Source of the DNA: Clostridiales bacterium 1_7_47FAA
GTDB lineage: Bacteria > Bacillota > Clostridia > Lachnospirales > Lachnospiraceae
Reading direction: 5' to 3'
Length of the DNA: 64,000 nt
NCBI GenBank assembly: GCA_000155435.1
Contig: DS990260.1
Span: 1,411,082-1,475,081 of the forward strand
The notes beneath the pieces were generated by a model, which saw only the letters and a program-made list of their open reading frames with translations, did not search any database and was not told the origin of the DNA. Positions 58,066-64,000 of the stretch are shown piece by piece. The position numbers and the translations under genes were made by a program. Numbering within the stretch: position 1 is the first letter of the stretch; each line of letters begins with the position of its first letter.

Positions 58066-58167
58066 CCTGATGTCCAACCTGATATCTGTCCCGATGTCCG
58101 GCCTGATATCTGTCCTGATGTCTATCCCGACGTCTAGTCTGATATCTAGCCTGATATCTGTCCCGAG
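58066..58167. repeat. 12-bp tandem repeat, about 8.5 copies, at the kinase 3' end
   Basis: Consecutive 12-base units of the pattern CCTGATATCTGT / CCCGATGTCCGG run from 58066 to 58167. The last units encode the C-terminal residues and stop codon of the kinase; the rest fill the gap to the response regulator. Unit length is a multiple of three. Confidence 0.85.
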
Positions 58168-59918
58168 TTTTCTTTTGGTATCCTCAGATGTATGGACGTC
58201 CCTTTTCCATACACACTTTCAATCCGGATGCGGTACTGCTCCCCATAGTGAAGCCGGATGCGCCTGTCCACATTGCGGAGTCCGATTCCGGTGTGTCCTT
58301 CCTTCTCCAGGTCCGGCAGTTCCTCCTTCAGGTGGTTCAGCTGTTCCGGCGTCATCCCTATCCCGTCGTCCTCCACTGTAACCAGTATCTCGTCCCCCGC
58401 ATCCCTTATGAGGATGCTTACCTTTCCCTTCTGCTTGCGCGGCTCTATGCCGTGGGTGATTGCATTTTCCACCATGGGCTGCAGTATCAGCTTGGGTACC
58501 TTCTCCTGGCGCAGCCTGTCATCCACCTGCACCTGGTACTCCAGCTTGTCCTCCAGGCGGTTTTTCTGTATTTTCAAATAGCTTATCACATATTCCACTT
58601 CCCTGTCCAGAGGCACAAAGGCGTTCTCGTCCTCGATGCAGTAGCGCATCAGGCTGCCCAGGGAAATGATGATGTCGCTGATATCATACTCCTCCCTGTC
58701 AATGAGCATCCAGTTCACTGAATCCAGGGTATTGTACAGGAAATGCGGGTTGATCTGCGCCTGCAGCGCCTGTACCTCCGCATTCTTCTGCGCAATCTTC
58801 TCCTGGTAGACCTGGCGGATCAGGGTATTGATCTTGTCCACCATGTAGTTAAAGGAATCTGTCAGTTCCCCAATCTCATCCTTCCTCCTGTTTGGCACAC
58901 GCACCGTGAAATCCCCTTCCTGCACCTGGCTCATGGCCACGCAAAGGCGTTTGATGGGCCTTGCCATGGCATAGACCAGCACCGCAATCACCAGGGCAAT
59001 CCCAATGGTGCACATCATCACCACCAGCCAGATTGCGCTGCTTAAATCCTTGGCCTGGGGGAACAGGCCTTCTGCCGGGATTGCGGAATAGGACTTCCAG
59101 CCAGTGACCCCGTTGTACTGGCCGCAGACATAATATTCCTTCCCCCTCCACTCCAGGTCAAAGCGGCGGATCCCCCGCTCAAACCTGTCGTCAATCTCCT
59201 CCTGCCATCCCTTGTCCACCTTGGGGTTGCTACATATGACCTCCCCCTTCTGGTCCACAATAAAAAGATACTGGTACTGGAACAGCCCCTGATTGCCCAG
59301 CAGCAGGTTGCTGAACATATCCGGATCCAGCTCAATGACCATGATACCCAGCACCCGGTCCTGGCGTTCATCCATAATGGCCCTGGCGACCGTCACCACC
59401 TGGCGTTCCTGCTCCGGACCTGCAATCAGGGCAGGCATGATTCCCGCCCACACGGCCTTATTGTGCCTGTCCCCTACCGCGTCATAATATTCGGCCAGCA
59501 TTTCCCCTGACAGGTCCCCTGGACTTACCCGGCCGTTTTCCCCCGTGGTATATAAAATCCCGGACTGGCTGATAATGGAAATGTCCATCTGCTCGCCAAT
59601 GGATTTAATGAGGCTGGAGCAATAGTCGTCCAGGTAGGTCCTGCGGATGCTCCTCTCCCCCTGGTCCCATCCCGTCAGGCATGCGCCCCGCACCAGTTCG
59701 CTGTCCGCCGCGTTATCCAGCACCTCCATGATATAGCGCACCTTCACATTGATGTTGGTATCAATGCGGTTAATGGTATCCGACATCTCCTGTTTCTTGT
59801 TCTTCACCACGATATCCCTGCTGTGGAAATAGGAAAATCCTCCAATGAGGGCGCCCTCAATCATGACCGTCACGATAAATACCAGCGTAAGCTTTAAGCG
59901 GAATGACATATGTCCCAT
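58146..59918 (-). CDS. YesM-type sensor histidine kinase
   Basis: 590-aa membrane kinase: TM1 (about 8-30), extracellular sensor (about 35-285), TM2 (about 290-312), HAMP (about 313-365), coiled coil, His_kinase domain with QINPHFLYNTLDS, and an ATPase domain with VEDDGIGMT and GIGLRNVDRR. I chose ATG 59918, which has GGAGG 8 bases upstream. The frame stays open to 60236 through a repeat array coding for VDAGMDAG, but that stretch contains the ftsH terminator and is not part of the gene. The 3' end lies inside a 12-bp tandem repeat, so the C-terminus may vary between strains. Confidence 0.9.
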   Translation of the reverse strand: MGHMSFRLKLTLVFIVTVMIEGALIGGFSYFHSRDIVVKNKKQEMSDTINRIDTNINVKVRYIMEVLDNAADSELVRGACLTGWDQGERSIRRTYLDDYCSSLIKSIGEQMDISIISQSGILYTTGENGRVSPGDLSGEMLAEYYDAVGDRHNKAVWAGIMPALIAGPEQERQVVTVARAIMDERQDRVLGIMVIELDPDMFSNLLLGNQGLFQYQYLFIVDQKGEVICSNPKVDKGWQEEIDDRFERGIRRFDLEWRGKEYYVCGQYNGVTGWKSYSAIPAEGLFPQAKDLSSAIWLVVMMCTIGIALVIAVLVYAMARPIKRLCVAMSQVQEGDFTVRVPNRRKDEIGELTDSFNYMVDKINTLIRQVYQEKIAQKNAEVQALQAQINPHFLYNTLDSVNWMLIDREEYDISDIIISLGSLMRYCIEDENAFVPLDREVEYVISYLKIQKNRLEDKLEYQVQVDDRLRQEKVPKLILQPMVENAITHGIEPRKQKGKVSILIRDAGDEILVTVEDDGIGMTPEQLNHLKEELPDLEKEGHTGIGLRNVDRRIRLHYGEQYRIRIESVYGKGTSIHLRIPKENSGQISG

Positions 59919-59975
59919 AACCCGTTCCTCCGGATACTGTTCATTTGATACTGCAGCATGCAGTTCCTCCATCCT

Positions 59976-59981
59976 ATTATA
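59976..59981 (-). promoter_or_regulatory. extended -10 promoter of the sensor kinase
   Basis: TGCTATAAT on the minus strand, 57 bases before ATG 59918, without a clear -35. It shows that transcription starts downstream of the repeat array. The 348-base gap 59919-60266 holds this promoter, the array and the ftsH terminator. Confidence 0.5.
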
Positions 59982-60028
59982 GCAGAGATAGGCGCCGGAT
60001 TCATTAGGAAGAAATAATACCTCCAGAT

Positions 60029-60148
60029 CTGCACCCACACCTGTATCCATACCTGCATCCACACCCGCATCCATACCCGCATCCACACCTGCACCCACAC
60101 CCGCATCCATACCCGCATCCACACCTGCACCCACACCCGCATCCATAA
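60029..60148. repeat. 12-bp tandem repeat, ten copies, upstream of the kinase promoter
   Basis: Ten contiguous units fit CYGYAYCCAYAC; within them three units recur as a 36-bp higher-order block. On the minus strand the sequence would read as repeated VDAGMDAG residues, but the ftsH terminator and the kinase promoter flank it, so it is treated as noncoding. Confidence 0.85.
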
Positions 60149-60150
60149 CT

Positions 60151-60189
60151 AAATCAAAAATCCCCCGGACATCCGCAATGTCCGGGGGA
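60151..60189 (-). terminator. ftsH terminator
   Basis: TCCCCCGGACAT (60161-60172) pairs perfectly with ATGTCCGGGGGA (60178-60189) around a 5-base loop; the minus strand continues with TTTTTGATTT. A strong intrinsic terminator about 80 bases after ftsH. Confidence 0.85.
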
Positions 60190-60266
60190 AGCATATCATT
60201 CATATCAATCCTGTAACCTATCCTTATCCCAATCAATACACCAATCCTAATGCCCGGCGGGAAATA

Positions 60267-62441
60267 TCAGCTCCTGTATCCATCTCCGGGATGATTCCAG
60301 CGGTTTTCCTGGGTATCGTCAGAAGCAGGATATCTGCCGGATGTACTGTCTCCAGGGGTATGGTCAGCAGAAGGACCGTCAGCCGGGAAATTCCCTGCAT
60401 CCTGTCCGGCTGTATCCTGGCTGCCTTCAACCGGATTCTGCCCGGCCCCATTCCCGCCTACAGGCGCCTGTTCCTGCGCCCTGTACTCACGGCCTGTATC
60501 TTCATCCTCTGGCATTTCCCCAGCACGATTTCCTGACTCTCCTTTGGACCTATCCTCCGGCTTATCCCCAGCCTTGTCTTCCGCCTTCTCCTCCGGCTCC
60601 GGTATTCCCTTTACCTTGCGGAAAATCTGCATGAATTCCTTACCTGTAATGGTTTCCTTCTCAATGAGGAATGCCGCAATCTGGTCCATGGCATCCTTAT
60701 TATCGCTCAGCAGGCTGATTGCCTCGTTATAGGAATCCTTAAGTATCTTCATGACTTCCTTGTCAATCTCCGCCGCCGTGGCATCACCGCAGTTTAATAC
60801 ATTGCGCCCGGTCAGGTACTGGTTCTCCTGTGATTCCAGCCCCATGAGGCCGAACTTCTCAGACATGCCGTACTGGGTTACCATGGCCCTTGCCAGATTG
60901 GTGGCCTGCTGGATATCATTGGCCGCTCCGGTGGTGACTGTCTCAAACACAATCTCCTCTGCCGCCCGTCCGGCCATCAGCTCAACCAGCCTTGCCTGGA
61001 GTTCCTTCTTGGTATTCAGGTACTTCTCCTCCTCGGGCACGTTCATCACATAGCCCAAAGCGCCCATGGTCCTTGGCACGATGGTAATCTTCTGTACCGG
61101 CTCCGAGTGCTTCTGAAGGGCGCTTACAAGGGCGTGGCCCACCTCATGGTAAGATACGATGCGGCGTTCCTCCTTGCTCATGATCCTGTCCTTCTTCTCC
61201 TTACCTACCAGCACAACCTCCACTGCCTCGAACAGGTCCTTCTGGGACACGGCGCTGCGTCCATGCTTAACCGCATTGATGGCTGCCTCATTCATCATGT
61301 TGGCCAGGTCGGCGCCCACTGCGCCCGAGGTAGCCAGGGCAATATCCTTAAAGTCCACGCTCTCATCCAGAAGCACATCCTTGGAATGTACCTTGAGGAT
61401 GTTGATACGTCCATTGAGGTCAGGCTTATCCACGATGACACGCCTATCAAAACGTCCCGGACGGAGCAGGGCCGGGTCCAGGATTTCCGGACGGTTGGTT
61501 GCGCCCAGTACCAGAAGTCCCTTGGTGGAATCAAAACCATCCATCTCGGAAAGAAGCTGGTTCAGTGTCTGCTCACGCTCATCATTGCCGCCCATACGGC
61601 TGTCACGGCTGCGTCCAATGGCATCAATCTCGTCGATGAAAATGATACAGGGCGCATTCTCCGTTGCATTCTTAAACAGGTCACGGACACGGGACGCGCC
61701 CACACCCACGAACATTTCCACAAAGTCGGAACCGGACAGGGAGTAGAACGGCACATGGGCCTCGCCTGCCACTGCCTTTGCAAGCAGGGTCTTACCGGTT
61801 CCCGGAGGTCCCACAAGCAGGGCGCCCTTTGGAAGCTTTGCGCCTATCTTGGTATATTTGCCGGGATTGTGCAGGAAATCCACAATCTCGGTCAGGGATT
61901 CCTTGGCCTCGTCCTCCCCGGCCACGTCTTTGAAGGTGACGCCGGTCTCCTTCTGCACGTACATCTTGGCGTTGCTCTTGCCCACGCCCATGATTCCCCC
62001 GCCGCCCATGCGCTTCATGGTGAAATTCATGAGGAACAGCAGGAACAGGAATGGGACCGCATAATTGAGGAGTACCAGCAGAAGGGTATTGGCGTCCTTG
62101 TTTTCCTGGTGTGTCTCCACATTATTATCCAGGAAACGGTCCACGAACTTATAATCCCCCGGCACCTTCACCACATAGTAATCCAGATCCTGGGAATACT
62201 TCGTATTATCCTTCTTTGGCACGACTGTAATCTCGGTGCCGCCTATCTTGATGGATTCCACTTCGCCGCCGTCCACCATCTTGACAAATTCATTGTAGGA
62301 CAGCTCCTGGCGCTTTTTGGAATTCAGGTAGGAGTTCATCCAGCTCACCAGTCCAAATGTAAGCAGTGCAGCAATCAGCAGCATGGTGATGGTCTGCCAG
62401 TTGCTCTTCATATTCGGATCTTGTTTGTTATTATTATCCAT
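60267..62441 (-). CDS. ftsH: ATP-dependent zinc metalloprotease FtsH with long acidic C-terminal tail
   Basis: 724-aa membrane-anchored AAA+ protease. TM1 (about 18-38), extracytoplasmic FtsH_ext domain (about 40-110), TM2 (about 112-130), AAA domain (Walker A GPPGTGKT, Walker [12 protein letters not shown], arginine-finger region RPGRFDRR), and peptidase with HEVGHAL zinc site. The last ~110 residues are a low-complexity Glu/Asp/Gly/Pro tail ending in DGYRS, longer than usual. ATG 62441 is chosen (GAGGGAGA upstream; MDNNNKQDP start); ATG 62480 lacks a ribosome site. Confidence 0.96.
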   Translation of the reverse strand: MDNNNKQDPNMKSNWQTITMLLIAALLTFGLVSWMNSYLNSKKRQELSYNEFVKMVDGGEVESIKIGGTEITVVPKKDNTKYSQDLDYYVVKVPGDYKFVDRFLDNNVETHQENKDANTLLLVLLNYAVPFLFLLFLMNFTMKRMGGGGIMGVGKSNAKMYVQKETGVTFKDVAGEDEAKESLTEIVDFLHNPGKYTKIGAKLPKGALLVGPPGTGKTLLAKAVAGEAHVPFYSLSGSDFVEMFVGVGASRVRDLFKNATENAPCIIFIDEIDAIGRSRDSRMGGNDEREQTLNQLLSEMDGFDSTKGLLVLGATNRPEILDPALLRPGRFDRRVIVDKPDLNGRINILKVHSKDVLLDESVDFKDIALATSGAVGADLANMMNEAAINAVKHGRSAVSQKDLFEAVEVVLVGKEKKDRIMSKEERRIVSYHEVGHALVSALQKHSEPVQKITIVPRTMGALGYVMNVPEEEKYLNTKKELQARLVELMAGRAAEEIVFETVTTGAANDIQQATNLARAMVTQYGMSEKFGLMGLESQENQYLTGRNVLNCGDATAAEIDKEVMKILKDSYNEAISLLSDNKDAMDQIAAFLIEKETITGKEFMQIFRKVKGIPEPEEKAEDKAGDKPEDRSKGESGNRAGEMPEDEDTGREYRAQEQAPVGGNGAGQNPVEGSQDTAGQDAGNFPADGPSADHTPGDSTSGRYPASDDTQENRWNHPGDGYRS

Positions 62442-62506
62442 ATTGTACAGATTCTCCCTCTGAATGGGCCTATCTATCATTTACCAACAAAAACCCATTC
62501 TCTACC

Positions 62507-62535
62507 ATTATAGTGTCAGTCTCCCCATAAATCAA
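62507..62535 (-). promoter_or_regulatory. ftsH promoter
   Basis: TTGATT (62530-62535) and TATAAT (62507-62512), minus strand, 17-base spacer, about 65 bases before ftsH. Confidence 0.7.
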
Positions 62536-62599
62536 GAAAAGAACAATTAATTTTCTTAAATTTTTACAAAAACTCCTAGATTTATTTTACATGCCGATG

Positions 62600-62627
62600 T
62601 ATAATGTATCAGTTATTTTTTTGATAC
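62600..62627 (+). promoter_or_regulatory. pyrG -10 element and initiation-site hairpin
   Basis: TATAAT (62600-62605) is followed at once by GTATCA (62606-62611), which pairs with TGATAC (62622-62627) around a T-rich loop. No good -35 is seen. In Bacillus pyrG is controlled at the transcript start by G insertion and a leader terminator; that particular arrangement is not evident here. Confidence 0.45.
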
Positions 62628-62671
62628 TATCAACACAGACGTCACACAAACCAAAAAGGAGGTATCCCCAC

Positions 62672-64000
62672 ATGCCAGTCAAGTACGTATTTGTTACCGG
62701 CGGCGTTGTATCCGGCCTTGGAAAAGGCATTACGGCAGCGTCCCTGGGCCGGCTTTTGAAAGCCAGAGGCTACAAGGTAACCATGCAGAAGTTCGACCCC
62801 TACATCAACATTGACCCCGGCACCATGAACCCTGTCCAGCACGGAGAAGTGTTCGTGACAGATGACGGCGCCGAAACAGACCTGGACCTTGGCCACTACG
62901 AGCGCTTCATCGATGAAAGCCTTACCAGGAATTCCAATGTGACCACGGGAAAGGTCTACTGGACCGTTCTGCACAAAGAGCGCCGCGGAGACTTCGGCGG
63001 CGGCACCGTTCAGGTAATCCCCCATATTACCAACGAAATCAAGAGCCGCTTCCACCGCAACTATTCCGAGACAGAAACCGAAATCGCCATCATCGAGGTG
63101 GGCGGAACCGTGGGCGACATTGAAAGCCAGCCTTTCCTTGAAGCCATCCGCCAGTTCCAGCATGAAGCAGGCCCCGGCAACACCTGCATCATCCATGTGA
63201 CCCTGATTCCTTATCTGAAAGCTTCTGAGGAGCTTAAGACGAAGCCCACCCAGGCCAGCGTCAAGGACCTTCAGGGAATGGGCATCCAGCCCGACATCCT
63301 TGTCTGCCGCTCTGAAAAACCTCTGGACAAGGGCATCAAGGACAAGATTGCCCTGTTCTGTAACGTTCCCCCCCACCACGTCCTCCAGAATCTGGATGTG
63401 GACGTGCTTTATGAAGTTCCCCTTGTCATGGAAAATGAACACCTTGCCCAGTCAGCCTGCGAATGCCTGAACCTGCCATGTCCCGAACCCGACCTGACCG
63501 AATGGAAGGATATGATTGACGCATGGAAACACCCGGAAACAGAAGTAACCGTGGCCCTGGTAGGCAAATACATCCAGCTTCACGACGCCTATATTTCCGT
63601 GGTTGAGGCCTTGAAGCACGGCGGTGTTGCCAATCATGCCAAGGTCAATATCAAATGGGTGGACTCAGAACAGGTCACCGGTGAAAATGCTCCCCGGCTC
63701 TTTGGGGATGTAAAGGGAATCCTGGTGCCCGGCGGATTCGGCGACCGCGGCATTGACGGTAAGATATACGCCATCCAGTATGCCCGCGAACATGGGATTC
63801 CATTCCTGGGACTCTGCCTCGGCATGCAGCTTTCCATCGTGGAGTTTGCCCGCAATGTAATCGGATTCAAGGACGCCCACAGCGTTGAGCTGGATCCTTC
63901 CACCCCCCACCCGGTCATCCACCTGATGCCGGAACAGGATGGCATCGAGGACATCGGCGGCACCTTAAGGCTTGGTTCCTACCCATGTGTTCTGGACAGA
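62672..64000 (+). CDS. pyrG: CTP synthase (partial, runs off the window end)
   Basis: 443 codons of CTP synthase, which aminates UTP to CTP with glutamine-derived ammonia; the family is about 535 aa, so the last ~90 residues are missing. The synthetase domain (about 1-265) begins [15 protein letters not shown] (P-loop), with HYERF and [10 protein letters not shown] in the active site. The glutaminase domain (about 295 onward) has PGGFGDRG and the nucleophile Cys in [17 protein letters not shown] lies 9 bases before ATG 62672. No stop codon is present before 64000. Confidence 0.97.
   Translation, partial: MPVKYVFVTGGVVSGLGKGITAASLGRLLKARGYKVTMQKFDPYINIDPGTMNPVQHGEVFVTDDGAETDLDLGHYERFIDESLTRNSNVTTGKVYWTVLHKERRGDFGGGTVQVIPHITNEIKSRFHRNYSETETEIAIIEVGGTVGDIESQPFLEAIRQFQHEAGPGNTCIIHVTLIPYLKASEELKTKPTQASVKDLQGMGIQPDILVCRSEKPLDKGIKDKIALFCNVPPHHVLQNLDVDVLYEVPLVMENEHLAQSACECLNLPCPEPDLTEWKDMIDAWKHPETEVTVALVGKYIQLHDAYISVVEALKHGGVANHAKVNIKWVDSEQVTGENAPRLFGDVKGILVPGGFGDRGIDGKIYAIQYAREHGIPFLGLCLGMQLSIVEFARNVIGFKDAHSVELDPSTPHPVIHLMPEQDGIEDIGGTLRLGSYPCVLDR

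Noticed and set aside
60029-60148. Possible CRISPR array
   Set aside because: The 12-bp units are contiguous without unique spacers and no cas genes are present.
59919-60236. N-terminal extension of the sensor kinase coding for repeated VDAGMDAG residues
   Set aside because: The stretch contains the ftsH terminator and the kinase extended -10, and GGAGG lies 8 bases before ATG 59918, so it is not translated as part of the kinase.
62642-63442. 266-codon minus-strand frame
   Set aside because: It is the complement of the CTP synthase gene, which has clear catalytic motifs and a strong ribosome site.

Overview
The window looks like a chromosomal segment of a strictly anaerobic, moderately GC-rich Gram-positive bacterium of the Lachnospiraceae, most like the Enterocloster / 'Clostridium bolteae-clostridioforme' group. 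That assignment is inference from gene content: class III anaerobic ribonucleotide reductase, a second glycyl-radical enzyme, LL-diaminopimelate aminotransferase, YesM/YesN two-component pairs and strong AGGAGG ribosome sites. No rRNA, tRNA, CRISPR array, phage gene or transposase was seen.

Layout. (1) 89-6628, minus: a five-gene operon of glycyl-radical activase, an unassigned glycyl-radical enzyme and a complete ribose-type ABC importer, with a near-consensus promoter overlapped by a 16-bp palindromic operator. (2) 6873-9755: a hybrid sensor kinase with an NTF2/SnoaL-like front domain. (3) 9919-12604: nrdG-nrdD, with an NrdR-like box inside the promoter spacer. (4) 13347-19331: a maltose locus, divergent LacI-type regulator against PTS IIABC, maltose-6'-phosphate phosphatase and 4-alpha-glucanotransferase, with MalR-like operators. 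(5) 19376-34606, minus: a plant-sugar locus with galactonate dehydratase, YesM/YesN, a CUT1 ABC importer, GH51 arabinofuranosidase, GH2 glycosidase, zinc alcohol dehydrogenase, split transketolase and a GarR-like reductase. (6) 34869-43690: a diguanylate cyclase fused to a degenerate HD-GYP region, a cell-wall amidase with SPOR domain, then Lrp, DapL, DapF, ANTAR regulator and glutamine synthetase, and a second DapF-like protein lacking both catalytic cysteines. (7) 43844-49744, plus: an AraC regulator and the five-gene branched-chain amino-acid importer livJHMGF. (8) 49745-52226: a small accessory-looking island with a barstar-domain protein, a PRTase-like protein, a 12-C homopolymer and a ~350-bp element built as a very long imperfect inverted repeat. 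(9) 52227-59918, minus: a BmpA-type nucleoside importer with a second YesM/YesN-type pair. (10) ftsH (minus) and divergent pyrG (plus, cut by the window end).

How the genes fit together: most of the window is carbon and nitrogen acquisition. Each importer sits beside its own regulator and first catabolic enzymes. The maltose system can be read completely: the PTS makes maltose-6'-phosphate, MapP removes the phosphate, MalQ disproportionates maltose. The glutamine synthetase / ANTAR / DAP / Lrp cluster joins nitrogen assimilation to lysine and cell-wall precursor synthesis. The least explained parts are the glycyl-radical operon, the long inverted-repeat island, the Ser/Ser DapF paralogue and several minisatellite-like tandem repeats beside signalling and transport genes.
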